Assembly (NCBI GenBank): GCA_019637095.1
Contig: JAHBWG010000024.1
Coordinates: 37,094-101,093, forward strand
Reading direction: 5' to 3'
DNA: 64,000 bases
Origin: Sandaracinaceae bacterium
GTDB lineage: Bacteria > Myxococcota_A > Polyangia > Polyangiales > Sandaracinaceae
Shown here in pieces: positions 41,058-50,603 of the stretch. The number at the start of each line of letters is the position of its first letter. Within the stretch, counting starts at the first letter, position 1. Under the pieces are notes generated by a model. The model searched no databases and had not been told where the DNA came from. It was given only the letters and a program-made list of their open reading frames with translations. The position numbers and the translations under genes were made by a program.

Positions 41058-42448
41058 CGCAACAGCTCCCCGACGCCCGCGCGTCGAATGAACCGGCCGC
41101 CGCCCTTTTCGACGAGCGAGCCGTCCTTCACGATCAACCGCCCGCGGCTCAACACCGCCTCGGTCCATCCCTGGACCTCGCGGCCCTCGTAGGCCGAGTA
41201 GTCCACGTTCATGTGGTGGGTGCGCGCGTCGTCCTTCGAGATCACGCGCTTGGCGTCCGGGTCGAACACGACGATGTCCGCGTCCGAGCCGACCGCGATC
41301 GTCCCCTTCTTCGGGAAGAGGCCGAACGCCTTGGCCGCCGCGGTGCTCGTGAGCTCGACGTAGCGGTTCAGCGAGATGCGCCCCTTCACCACGCCCTCGT
41401 CGAAGATCACGCTCATCCGGTTCTCGATGCCCGGCGCGCCGTTCGGGATCTTGGTGAAGCTCTCGCGGCCGAGCTCCTTCTGGCCCTTGAAGCAGAACGG
41501 GCAGTGGTCGGTGCCGATCGTCTCGAGGTCGCGGAACTTGAGGCCCTGCCAGAGCGAGTCCTGGTTCCACTTCTCGCGCAGCGCCGGGGTCATCACCCAC
41601 TTGGCGCCCTCGAAGTCCGGGCGCTCGTAGATGCTGCGGTCGAGCAAGAGGTATTGCGGGCACGTCTCGGCGACCACGTCGACGCCGCGCGCGCGACCGC
41701 GCTTCACCTCTTCGAGGGCGTCGTGGCAGCTCAGGTGCACGATGTAGAGCGGCACGTTCGCGACCTCGGCGATCGCGATCGCGCGGTGCACACCCTCGGC
41801 CTCGAGCCGCGTCGGCCGCGTGAGCGCGTGCCACTTCGGCTCGACCTTCCCGTCGCGGACCGCCTCGCGGATGATCTCGTCGATGACGATCCCGTTCTCT
41901 GCGTGCATGCAGATCCGGGTGCCGTCGTCGCCCGCCTGGCGGAACGCGCGGTAGAGCGTGCCGTCGTCCACGTAGAGGACGCCCGGGTACGCCATGAAGA
42001 GCTTGTAGCTGGTGACGCCCTCGTCGCGCAGGCGCCGCATCTCGGGCAGCCGCTCGACGGGCATGTCCGTGATGATCATGTGGAAGGCGTAGTCGATCGT
42101 CGCCTTGCCCTCGGCCTTCTGGTGCCAGGTCTCGAGGCCCTTCAGCGTCGACTCGCCCTTCGTCTGGATCGCGAAGTCGATGATCGTCGTCGTGCCGCCG
42201 TGCGCTGCGGCGAGCGTGCCGGTCTCGAAGTCGTCCGCGCTCGTCGTGCCGCCGAACGGCATGTCGAGGTGCGTGTGCGGATCGATCCCGCCCGGGATCA
42301 CCAGCTTGCCCTTCGCGTCGAGCACGGTCTGGGCCTGGACGTCGAGGTCCTTGCCGATCCGCGCGACCGTCTCGCCCTCGACGTAGACGTCCGCGAAGTA
42401 GTCGTCGACCGCGGTGACGACGCGGCCGTTCTTGATCAACACGCTCAT
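41054..42448 (-). CDS. hydA: Dihydropyrimidinase
   Basis: 464 residues, the normal size. A cyclic amidohydrolase with the two-metal site: PGGIDPHTHLDM near residue 58, the carboxylated Lys region VTSYKLFMAYPG (about 150), His in YIVHLSCHDAL and RICMHAENG, and Asp in ETIGTDHCPF. It opens dihydrouracil to N-carbamoyl-beta-alanine. ATG start, 19 bp after the ureidopropionase gene, stop overlapping the aminotransferase start (ATGA). Confidence 0.95.
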   Translation of the reverse strand: MSVLIKNGRVVTAVDDYFADVYVEGETVARIGKDLDVQAQTVLDAKGKLVIPGGIDPHTHLDMPFGGTTSADDFETGTLAAAHGGTTTIIDFAIQTKGESTLKGLETWHQKAEGKATIDYAFHMIITDMPVERLPEMRRLRDEGVTSYKLFMAYPGVLYVDDGTLYRAFRQAGDDGTRICMHAENGIVIDEIIREAVRDGKVEPKWHALTRPTRLEAEGVHRAIAIAEVANVPLYIVHLSCHDALEEVKRGRARGVDVVAETCPQYLLLDRSIYERPDFEGAKWVMTPALREKWNQDSLWQGLKFRDLETIGTDHCPFCFKGQKELGRESFTKIPNGAPGIENRMSVIFDEGVVKGRISLNRYVELTSTAAAKAFGLFPKKGTIAVGSDADIVVFDPDAKRVISKDDARTHHMNVDYSAYEGREVQGWTEAVLSRGRLIVKDGSLVEKGGGRFIRRAGVGELLR

Positions 42449-42467
42449 CGGCTGCCTCCCACGTCCC

Positions 42468-43346
42468 TCACGGGAGCTGCTCGATCATGTCGCCGTACGT
42501 GTCCGGCCGGCGGTCGCGATAGAACTGCCAGACGCGGCGGACCTCCTCGATCAGGTCGAGGTCCATCTCGGCGACGACGACCTCGTCCCGATCGCGCGAG
42601 CCCTCCGCGAGGAACTGCCCGCGCGGGTTCACGAAGTAGCTCTGGCCGTAGAACTCGCCGATGTTCCACGGCGCCTCGGTACCGACGCGGTTGATCGCGC
42701 CGAGGAAGTAGCCGTTCGCGACCGCGTGCGCGGGCTGCTCGAGCTTCCAGAGGTACTCGGAGAGGCCGGCGACCGTCGCGCTCGGGTTGAACACGATCTC
42801 GGCGCCGTGCAGGCCGAGCAGGCGCGCGCCCTCGGGGAAGTGGCGGTCGTAGCAGATGTAGACGCCGATCGTGCCGTACCGCGTCTCGAACACCGGGTAG
42901 CCGAGGTTGCCCGGCTTGAAGAAGTACTTCTCCCAGAATTGGTTGGTGTGCGGGATGTGGTTCTTGCGGTAGGTGCCGAGGTAGCTCCCGTCCGCGTCGA
43001 ACACCGCGGCGCTGTTGTAGTAGACGCCCGCGACCTTCACGCGCTCGTAGATCGGCACGACGATCGCCATCGCGTGCTTCTTCGCGAGCTCCGCCATCAC
43101 GCGGCACGTCGGCCCGTTGGGGATCTCCTCCGCGATGTCGCACCAGCGCGGATCCTGGCTGGGGCAGAAGTAGGGCCCGTTGAAGATCTCTTGCAAGCAA
43201 AGGATCTGGACGCCCTTCTTCGCCGCCTCCTCGATCAGCGGCACGTGCTTGTCGAGCATCGCCTGCGCGACCGCGGCCACCGACGCCCCCTCGTCGTTGA
43301 TCGGGTTGGCGCACTGGATCAGCCCGCCCACGACCTTCCTCGCCAT
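42468..43346 (-). CDS. pydC: Beta-ureidopropionase (nitrilase family)
   Basis: About 292 residues from the ATG at 43346 (GGAG seven bases upstream; an ATG at 43361 is possible). Nitrilase-fold residues: Glu in CLQEIFNGPYF, Lys in YRKNHIPH and Cys in GVYICYDRHFPEG. It cleaves N-carbamoyl-beta-alanine to beta-alanine, ammonia and CO2. It leads the five-gene operon, so the promoter must lie in 43347-43547, where a REP-like palindrome also sits. Confidence 0.94.
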   Translation of the reverse strand: MARKVVGGLIQCANPINDEGASVAAVAQAMLDKHVPLIEEAAKKGVQILCLQEIFNGPYFCPSQDPRWCDIAEEIPNGPTCRVMAELAKKHAMAIVVPIYERVKVAGVYYNSAAVFDADGSYLGTYRKNHIPHTNQFWEKYFFKPGNLGYPVFETRYGTIGVYICYDRHFPEGARLLGLHGAEIVFNPSATVAGLSEYLWKLEQPAHAVANGYFLGAINRVGTEAPWNIGEFYGQSYFVNPRGQFLAEGSRDRDEVVVAEMDLDLIEEVRRVWQFYRDRRPDTYGDMIEQLP

Positions 43347-43426
43347 CCTCTCGCTCCCCATCCCCGCCGCGCGCTCCAGAGCGCGGGCAGACCGACACGA
43401 GTATCAAATCCGCAGAATTCGCTCAA

Positions 43427-43497
43427 GGGGACGATCCTCGTCATTTCGCCATTCGCGTCCCGCGGCTTCGAATGACGAGATGACGAGGATCGTCCCC
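43427..43497. repeat. REP-like imperfect palindrome upstream of the pyrimidine operon
   Basis: Two 29-bp arms, GGGGACGATCCTCGTCAT followed by 11 more bases, match their inverted partner at 27 of 29 positions; the outer 18 bp are perfect. The loop is 13 bases (43456-43468). The GGGGAC...GTCCCC ends recall repetitive extragenic palindromes mobilised by TnpA-REP transposases. No transposase gene is nearby. It lies between divergent genes, so it could also affect promoters or shield transcripts. Confidence 0.7.
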
Positions 43498-43547
43498 ACT
43501 TCTCTGGCGGCCCGTGTGGGCGCACAATCGGCGGCGCGGGGGCGGCG

Positions 43548-44024
43548 TTGGAGCGGTTTCACACGGTCTATCGGGACGAGGGGCTCCACTGCGCGACGTG
43601 GGGGCCGCTGTTCGTGCAGCGGTGGCTCGCCGACGCGAGCGGCGAGCAGGTGGAGACGATGCTCGAGCTCCACACGGCGTTCGTCGAGGCGCGGCCCCTC
43701 GGGACGACGCTCTCCGTCAGCCACGTGGAGGTCACCCACGGCCGCCCGGACGAGCGCTCGCGCGCAGCGATGCGTCGCCACATGAAGCTCGCCGAGCGCG
43801 CGATCGGCGCCGCGGCGACGGTCATCTCGTGCGAGGGGTTCGCGAGCGCGATGGTGCGGAGCGTGCTCTCGGGGCTGGTGCTGGTGACGCGCCCGAAGTG
43901 TCCGCACGGCGTGTTCTCGACGACCGCGGAGGGGTTCGGGTTCGTGCTCGAGCACCGTCCGGTGGCCGGCGTCGACGCGCGATCGATCGAGGAGGCGTAC
44001 CGGCGCGAAGTGGTCCAGCGCTGA
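43548..44024 (+). CDS. Hypothetical cytoplasmic protein (158 aa)
   Basis: 158 residues from a TTG at 43548. No signal peptide or membrane helix. An alternation of helices and strands (WGPLFVQRWL; TTLSVSHVEVTH; AAATVISCEGFASAMVRSVLSGLVLV) suggests an alpha/beta fold, like small myxobacterial proteins of unknown role. It is divergent from the pyrimidine operon and followed at 44111 by the large regulator. Confidence 0.62.
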   Translation: MERFHTVYRDEGLHCATWGPLFVQRWLADASGEQVETMLELHTAFVEARPLGTTLSVSHVEVTHGRPDERSRAAMRRHMKLAERAIGAAATVISCEGFASAMVRSVLSGLVLVTRPKCPHGVFSTTAEGFGFVLEHRPVAGVDARSIEEAYRREVVQR

Positions 44025-44110
44025 GGCTGGGCTCGACGGCGCCGTCGGCCCGCGCGCGCTCGATCACAATCGGCAGCCTTCCAGTCCCTCGGGGAGGCAT
44101 CATCGGCGGG

Positions 44111-45808
44111 ATGGGGACGAGGGGGGGCCCGCGCTCGGAGATCGTCGGCCGCGTCGAGGAGCTCGCCGCGCTCGACGCGGCGCTCGACGACTCACTCGGC
44201 GGGCTCGGTCGCCTCGTGCTGCTCGCGGGCGAGGCGGGGATCGGCAAGACGCGCCTCGCCCTCGAGATCGCGCGCCGCGCCGAGGCCGAGGGCGCGGTCG
44301 CGCTCCTCGGGCGCGCCTGGGACGAGGGCGGCGCGCCGACGGCGTGGACGTTCGTCGAGCTCTTGCGCGAGGCGAGGGCACACCCCGCGCTCGCGCCGGC
44401 CCACCCCGTGATCGACGACGCGCTCCGAGCCCTCGGCGCGGCGACCGATCCGGCCTCGCGCTTCGCCGCCTTCGACGGCGCCGCCCGCGCGCTCGCGGAG
44501 GCCGCGCGCGCGGCGCCGCTCGTGCTGATCCTCGACGACCTCCACTGGGCCGACGCCGCGACGCTCGTGCTCGCGAAGCTCTGCGTCCGAGCGCTCGCGC
44601 GCGCCCGGGCGCTCATCGTCGGCACCTACCGCGAGGACGAAGCGCGGGCCCCCGAGCCCGCGCGCCTCCTCGCGGAGCTCGCGCGCGAGGGCTCGGTCCT
44701 CGCGCCGCGGCCGCTCGCGGGCGAAGAGGTCGCCGTGCTCGTCGCGCGCGGCGGCCTCGCGGGCGCGTGGACGCCGCGGGTCCTCGAGCGCAGCGGCGGC
44801 AACCCCTTCTTCGTCGAGCAGACCGTCCGCTGGATCGCCGCCGAGGGGGTCGGCGTGGAGGAGGCCGCGTTGCCGGTCCCCGCGGGCGCGCGGGCGATCG
44901 TCGCGCGCCGGCTCGAGCGGCTCGCGCCCTCCGCGCGGCGCCTCGTCGAGGTGGCCGCGGCGATCGGCGCGGAGCCGGATCGCGCGCTCCTCGCGGAGGT
45001 GTGCCCGGACCTCGCACCGGATCTGACCGCCGCGGTCGAGCACGGCGTGCTCTCGGCCGACGCGGGACGGATCGCGTTCGCGCACGATCTCTTGCGCGAA
45101 GCGGCGCTCGCGACGGCCGTCGATCGGCCGGGCGTGCACGCGGCGATCGCGGCGGCGCTCGAGCGCCTCGGCGGCACGCCGGCCGAGCTCGCGCGGCACC
45201 TCGCGGCCGCGGGCGATCCGCGCGCGCCGGAGGTCGCCGCCGACGCGGGCGGCGCGCGCCGCGCGACGCGGCGACGACGCGGGAGGCCGCGGAGTTGCTC
45301 GGGCTCGTTCTGCGCGGCGCTGCGCGAGCGGCGAGCCGACGGACGCGGAGGTCGAGCTCGCGGTCGAGCTCGGCGAGGCGCTGCTCCGCGCCGGCCACAC
45401 GACCGAGGGCTCCGCGCAGTGCGCGGCGGCCGCGCGGCTCGCGCGCCGCGTCGGCGCGCCGGACCTCGTCGCGCGCGCGGCCCTCGCGTACGGATCGGTG
45501 GTGCGCATCGGCCGCGTGGATCCGACGCTCGTGGAGCTGCTCGAGGACGCGCTCGCGACGGCCGAGGATCCCGCGCTCCGCGCGACGCTCGAGGCGCGGC
45601 TCGCCGGCGCGATGCAGCCGTCGCCGACGCCCGAGGTCCCGCTCGCGCTCGCGCGGCGGGCGATCGCCGGCGCGCGAGAGCGCGGCGACCGAGCGCACCT
45701 CGCGCGCGTCCTCGACCTCGCGCGCCCGGCCTTTCGAGCCCTCGACGACGTCACCGAGCGCGTCGCGCTCGACCGCGAGGCCCTCGCGCTCGCCGAAGCG
45801 CTCGGTGA
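44111..45808 (+). pseudogene. Large ATPase/TPR regulator, N-terminal part (frame broken near 45245)
   Basis: Reads as a real protein from the ATG at 44111 to about 45240. An N-terminal AAA/NACHT-like ATPase has Walker A GEAGIGKTRL, Walker B VLILDDLHWAD and sensor-like RSGGNPFFVEQ, then an arm ending ARHLAAAGDPRAPEVAADAG. After about 45245 this frame turns to Arg-rich nonsense and stops at 45808. The sensible continuation (DAATTREAAELLGLVLRGA) is in the next frame for ~75 bp and then in a third frame from about 45325. Two single-base losses about 80 bp apart would explain this. It could be real decay or sequencing error in GC-rich DNA. Confidence 0.75.
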
Positions 45809-47243
45809 CCTCGACCACGCCATCCGCGCGGAGCAGCGCCTCGCGCTCGATCTCCTCGAGCAGGGCGACGTCGCCGGATACGACCACCACGCGGGCCGCG
45901 CGACGGGGCGGGCGGGCGAGGCGCGCTTCCTCGCCACGACGTACGTGCACGGCACCGTCGAGATCTCGCGCGGGGTGCTCACCGGAGACTTCGAGCGCGC
46001 CGAGCGCGCGCTGCGCAGGGCCGCGGAGCTGCGGCGCGCGATGCCGGATCCCGAGGCGACGCTCGGGCCGAACCTCCTCCCGATGATGCGGTTCCTCCTG
46101 ATGCGGGCGCGCCGCCGCACCGAGGACGTCGAGACGATCGCCGCGCTCGAGCCGTCGCCCCCGCCGTTCGGCGACGTCCTCGGCGCGGTGGCGCGCGCGC
46201 ACGTCGGCGACCGCGCGGGCGCGGCCGCCGCGCTCGACGCGGTGTTCGCCCGCGGGGACCACGTGCGGCTGAACTACGTCCCCGCGGCGCTCTTGCCCGA
46301 GCTCGTCGCGACCCTCGGCGACGCGGACCGCGCGGCGGCGCTCCTGCCGCTCGTGGAGCGGCTCGAGGGCCGCTTCGTGGTCCAGTTCGGCGGGCTCTGC
46401 GAGGGCGCGGCCGGCCGCCTGCTCGGGCTCTTGCACGTGACGATGGGCCGCATCGAGGACGCGCGCGCGTGCTTCGAGGACGCGCTCCGCCAGAACGAGG
46501 CGAGCGGCGCGGCGCCGTTCGTCCACGCGACCAAGCTCGCCCTCGTCGAGGCCGGCGCGGGCGACGAGCGCACCCGGCGGCGCCAGCTCGAGGAGGCGAT
46601 CGAGGGGTTCGGCGCGCTCGGCATGACGGCGAGCCTCGCGCGCGCGCTCGCGCTGCGCGGCGGCGCCGCCGCGCCCGCGTCCCACGCGCCCGCGGGCGCG
46701 CTCGCGACGCTCCGGCGCGAAGGCGACCTCTGGTCACTCGCGCGCGGTGGCGAAACGCACCGCCTCAAGGACGCGCACGGGCTCCACTACCTCGCCCACC
46801 TCCTCGCGCGGCCGGGCGTCGGCGTCGAGGTCGGGGAGCTGTTCGCGCTCATCCCGCGCGCGGGCGAGCTCCGCGACGAGGGCGACGCGGGGCCGATGCT
46901 CGACGCGAAGGCCAAGGCCGCGTACCGCGGCCGGCTCGCCGACCTGCGCGAGCAGCTCGCGGAGGCGGAGAGCTTCGACGACCTCGGGCGCGCGGCGGCG
47001 GCCCGCGAAGAGATGGAGCTGCTGCGCGTCGAGCTCAGCCGCGCGGTCGGGCTCGGGGGTCGTGACCGGCGCGCGTCGTCGCGCACGGAGCGCACGCGGG
47101 TGACGGTGACCTCGCGCATCCGCAAGACGATCCAGCGGATCGGCGCGCTCGACGCGGAGCTCGGCCATCACCTCGATCGCAGCGTGGTGACGGGCGCGTT
47201 CTGCCGCTACGACCCGCCGCCCGGGCCTCGCCTCACGACGTGA
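45498..47243 (+). pseudogene. Large ATPase/TPR regulator, C-terminal part (out of frame with the N-terminus)
   Basis: The frame carrying the rest of the regulator reads sensibly from about 45325 (EPTDAEVELAVELGEALLRAG, before the first start codon) to 47243. It has TPR-like helical repeats (RAHLARVLDLARPAFRALDD) and a C-terminal block (LWSLARGGETHRLKDAHGLHYLAHLL, then KAKAAYRGRLADLREQLAEAE and VGLGGRDRRASS) that I know as the conserved end of myxobacterial ATPase/TPR transcriptional regulators. Full length would be about 1040 residues. No DNA-binding domain is seen at either end. The high conservation of both halves argues for a recent mutation or an error. Confidence 0.78.
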
Positions 47244-47445
47244 CGGTGCCGTCATGGCCCGCCCTCTGCGCGTCGTGCACGCTCAGGGCTCGCCTCGAGC
47301 ACGCGCGTCGGCCCAGCCCGCGCCCATGTCGCTCCGGCCCAACCTGTGGCCTGTTGGCCCACAGGTGTGGGGCGCGACGCGCACCGTCGCGCCCCGCGCC
47401 CCCCGACGCCGCGCGCGCCCGAGACTTGCCTACCACGCTCTCCCC

Positions 47446-48570
47446 ATGGGGATCCGCGCTCTCGCCATGCTCGCGCTCATCGCCCTCGGTCCGAGCTGCG
47501 CGCCGCGGTGCGAGGTGAGCTCGGACTGCACGCCGGACGGCGTGTGCCGCAGCGGCCGCTGCCGGGGCGTGACGTGCAGCGCGGCCGCCGAGTGCGCGGG
47601 CCGCGAGCGCTGCGAATCCGGCCGCTGCGCCGCGCCGCCGTGCGAGCACCACGCCGAGTGCGGCGCCGAGCGGGTGTGTGTCGCCGGGGCGTGCGTCGCG
47701 CTCGACTGCGCGCGGACCGCGGACTGCCCCGACGCCGTGTGCGCGCGAGGGCGATGCCGCGCCTGCGAGTACGGGTCGGAGTGCGAACGCGAGGAGCCGA
47801 CCGCGTGCGCCGAGGGGCGCTGCGTCCCGTACGAGTGCGACGTCTCGAGCGAGTGCGAAGCCGGCCGCGTCTGTGTCCGCAACCAATGCGTCCCTTGCGA
47901 CGCGGACACGCCGTGCGACGACGGACGGGTCTGCGAGGCGGGCGCGTGCGTACCCTGCGTCGACGACACGCAGTGCGGCGACATGGGCGCGTGCCGCGAC
48001 GGACGCTGCTCCGCCATCTGCGCGGGCGACGGAGACTGCCCGCACGCCCTCGGGTGCCGCGGCCGAACACACGCGTCCCCGTGCGGCGAGCCCTTCTGCG
48101 ACGGAGACCAGCCGACGCCCTTTCCGCGCTCGTTCGTCTGCGACCCCTGCCAGGCGCTCGCGGGTGGCTGCCCGAGCGGTGCCTGCGACGAGGAGCTCCG
48201 CTGCACGTGCGCCACGAACGACGACTGCGCGACCTACCTCGCGTGCCGGAGCGGCGCATGCACGCGCTGCAACGAGGACTCCCACTGCCGTTGCGACCAG
48301 TACTGCGCGGCGGGCGAGTGCCGCGACCGTTGCGTCGACGACGCGCAGTGCGCGGGCGGTCGTTGCCACACGACGGGCCGCTGCGTCTCATGCATCACGG
48401 ACGCCGACTGCCCGGGCGCCGAGCGCTGCTTCGAGGATGGCTGCATCGGCCCTTGCGACAACACGTTCTTCTCCTGCGCCCCGTTCGTTCCGTGTACCAA
48501 CGGCCGATGCGGTCTGTGCGCAAACTGCCGGATGGGCGCGCCGAGCGCCCCCGTCCGCGCCTGCCCCTGA
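47446..48570 (+). CDS. Cys-rich exported protein (374 aa)
   Basis: The ATG at 47446 gives a signal peptide (GIRALAMLALIALGPSC); the Cys is preceded by GPS, not a good lipobox, so lipidation is uncertain. The mature part has more than 50 Cys in about 20 short repeats of the form CxxDxxCxxGxxCxxGxC (for example VCEAGACVPC, CVDDTQCG), a pattern of the myxobacterial Cys-rich repeat family also found in Dickkopf-like domains. It is probably a stiff surface protein. Function unknown. The ~120 codons upstream in frame are not part of it. Confidence 0.78.
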   Translation: MGIRALAMLALIALGPSCAPRCEVSSDCTPDGVCRSGRCRGVTCSAAAECAGRERCESGRCAAPPCEHHAECGAERVCVAGACVALDCARTADCPDAVCARGRCRACEYGSECEREEPTACAEGRCVPYECDVSSECEAGRVCVRNQCVPCDADTPCDDGRVCEAGACVPCVDDTQCGDMGACRDGRCSAICAGDGDCPHALGCRGRTHASPCGEPFCDGDQPTPFPRSFVCDPCQALAGGCPSGACDEELRCTCATNDDCATYLACRSGACTRCNEDSHCRCDQYCAAGECRDRCVDDAQCAGGRCHTTGRCVSCITDADCPGAERCFEDGCIGPCDNTFFSCAPFVPCTNGRCGLCANCRMGAPSAPVRACP

Positions 48571-48768
48571 CGACTTCGCGGCGCTGACCTCGTGGCGATC
48601 GCAGCGAGGTGCTTCGCCGCCGGTCCCCGACGAAGCGAGCGACGAGCGCGACCGCGCGCAGGCGACCGCCCGTGGGGCGTCCGCGGCATCGGAGGCTTGC
48701 GCCGGCGGCGCGCGGTCCCCAGGCTCTGCACCGCGAGCGCGGGGCTCGCGACCGACCGGAGGCGTGGC

Positions 48769-49623
48769 ATGGGGGAAGCGAAGAGGCCGCTCGCGGTCGT
48801 GACGGGCGCGAGCAGCGGGATCGGCGCGGACTTCGCGCGCGTGCTCGCGGCGCGAGGTCACGACTGCGTGATCACCGCGCGGCGCGAGGACCGGCTGCGC
48901 GCGCTCGCGGCCGAGCTCGAGAAGGACCACGGCGCGCACGTCACCGTGATCGCGGCCGACCTCGGCGAGCCGAGCGGCGCGTCCCGGCTCGCCGACGCGG
49001 TGTTCGCGCTCGGGCGGCCGGTGAAGTTCCTCGTCAACAACGCCGGCTTCGGCGTCCACGGCGACTTCGTCGAGCAGGACCCCGCGCGCCTCGCGCAGAT
49101 GATGCAGCTCAACATGGTGAGCCTCACCGAGCTCACCCACCGCTTCTCGCAGCACATGGTCGCGCACGGCGGCGGCAAGATCTTGCAGGTCGCCTCGGTC
49201 GGCGCCTTCCAGCCGAGCCCGTACTACGCGGTCTACTCGGCGACCAAGGCGTACGTCCGCGACTTCTCGCAAGCGGCGAACTGGGAGCTGCGCGACAAGG
49301 GCGTGAGCATCACGACGATCTGCCCCGGGCTCACGCGCACGGAGTTCCACGAGGTCGCCGACCACATCAAGCCCAAGTCGATGGACGCGCTGATGATGGA
49401 CGCGCGCACCGTCGCCGAGATCGGCGTTCGGGCCGCCGAGCGCGGGCGCGCCACCGTGACGCCGGGCCTCGCGAACAAGCTGATGGAGTGGATGATCAAG
49501 TGGTGGACCCCGCGCTGGGTCGCGACGGCGATGGCGGGGATCTCGATGCGTCCCGGCGCGAAGAAGGCCGCGCCGGCCGCGCCCGCGCGCGAGCAGCCGG
49601 AGCGCCCACAGCCCGAGGCCTGA
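48769..49623 (+). CDS. Short-chain dehydrogenase/reductase
   Basis: 284 residues from an ATG with GGAGG seven bases upstream. Classical SDR: nucleotide loop VTGASSGIGADFARV, NNAGFG, catalytic Ser in QVASVGAFQ, YSATK (Tyr and Lys) and PGLTRTEF. The YAVYSATKAYVRDFSQA stretch and the C-terminal WMIKWWTPRW amphipathic region resemble the DltE-like acyl-chain-related SDRs. The cofactor is probably NADPH, because Arg-Arg (ITARRED) follows the second strand. Substrate unknown. 48571-48768 upstream shows nothing coding. Confidence 0.9.
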   Translation: MGEAKRPLAVVTGASSGIGADFARVLAARGHDCVITARREDRLRALAAELEKDHGAHVTVIAADLGEPSGASRLADAVFALGRPVKFLVNNAGFGVHGDFVEQDPARLAQMMQLNMVSLTELTHRFSQHMVAHGGGKILQVASVGAFQPSPYYAVYSATKAYVRDFSQAANWELRDKGVSITTICPGLTRTEFHEVADHIKPKSMDALMMDARTVAEIGVRAAERGRATVTPGLANKLMEWMIKWWTPRWVATAMAGISMRPGAKKAAPAAPAREQPERPQPEA

Positions 49624-49690
49624 CCCCGATCGACCGCGAGCGAAACCGCGCCGGAACCGTCCGGGGTGTCCGGACGTCTCACGCTTCACC

Positions 49691-50407
49691 ATGCGATCGC
49701 TCCTCGTCCTCGCCGCGGCGCCGCTGCTCGTGAGCGCCGCTCCCTCGGGCCCGGACCGCTCCGTGCTCCCGCCCACCACGCCGCTCTGCGAGGCGCCGGC
49801 GCCGACCACCTCGGGCGCCGCGCTCGGGACACCGGCGCCGGCACAGGGCGAGTCGCTGATGGATCCGCGGTTCGGCGGCGGGCTCGGGTTCTTCGAGGTC
49901 GACGGCGCCGCGGTCGGGCCGCGCACGACGTCCACCGCGCCGATCGAGCTCGAGCTCACCGGACCCGCGCGGCGGCGCGCGGACGAGCCGCTCGGGCTCG
50001 CCCTGGGCTTCGTGAACCGGAGCGCGAGCGCGGCGGTCGTGATGCGCGCGCTCGACGGAAGCCTCGAGCACTGGCGCGAGCCGCACTACGACATCCACCT
50101 GCGCGACGAGGCCACCGGCCGCGTCTACCGCTGGGACTACCATGGCGGGCGCTGCGGCAACGTGAACCCCGTGCGCGACGAGGACTACGTCACGCTCGCG
50201 CCCGGCGAGCGCCGGGACGACGTGGCCGGCGGCTGGAGCGGCCTCCGCGGCGCCGCCGTCGGCGCGCCGGGCCGCTACGCGGTCTGGGTCGTCTACCGCT
50301 ACTGCGGCGGCCCCGCGCAGGGGATCCCGCTCGGCCCGAACGCGCAGCGACCCGACGTGACGCGCGGCGTCTTCGCCTCCAACGCGATCACGATCGAAGT
50401 CCGCTGA
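49691..50407 (+). CDS. Secreted beta-sandwich protein of unknown function
   Basis: 238 residues. Signal peptide RSLLVLAAAPLLVSAAPSG. The middle has two strands patterns like those of bacterial inhibitor-type Ig folds (PLGLALGFVNRSASAAVVMRAL; DDVAGGWSGL; YAVWVVYRYCGGPAQGIPLG). Only three Cys. No family recognised. Its stop is 3 bp from the stop of a small gene on the other strand. Confidence 0.68.
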   Translation: MRSLLVLAAAPLLVSAAPSGPDRSVLPPTTPLCEAPAPTTSGAALGTPAPAQGESLMDPRFGGGLGFFEVDGAAVGPRTTSTAPIELELTGPARRRADEPLGLALGFVNRSASAAVVMRALDGSLEHWREPHYDIHLRDEATGRVYRWDYHGGRCGNVNPVRDEDYVTLAPGERRDDVAGGWSGLRGAAVGAPGRYAVWVVYRYCGGPAQGIPLGPNAQRPDVTRGVFASNAITIEVR

Positions 50408-50410
50408 AGG

Positions 50411-50536
50411 TCAGCGCAGCGCGCGGCGGACGATCGCGAGCAGGAGCGAGACGCCGAGGGCGCTCGCCGCGACGAACGCGATGGCGACGTCGAGGTTCAC
50501 GAGGCGCAACGTGGGGCCGATGATGCGGTGCGTCAA
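50411..50536 (-). CDS. 41-residue single-pass membrane microprotein
   Basis: A TTG at 50536 with a strong GGGGGAGG five bases upstream gives (M)THRIIGPTLRLVNLDVAIAF followed by a hydrophobic segment (about 17-36) and an Arg-rich end (VRRALR). It is predicted as an inner-membrane helix. No family is recognised. The upstream residues in frame have no ribosome binding site. Its function and even its expression are uncertain, but the ribosome binding site is good. Confidence 0.55.
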   Translation of the reverse strand: MTHRIIGPTLRLVNLDVAIAFVAASALGVSLLLAIVRRALR

Positions 50537-50603
50537 GGGTTCCTCCCCCGCGTCAACGGCCCGCACGGAACAGGCGGCCGAGAATCGGCGTAGTATCGCC
50601 ACG

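Noticed and set aside
45245..45330. Programmed frameshifting in the large regulator
   Set aside because: Two shifts are needed, with no slippery heptamer or downstream pseudoknot evident; mutation or sequence error is simpler.
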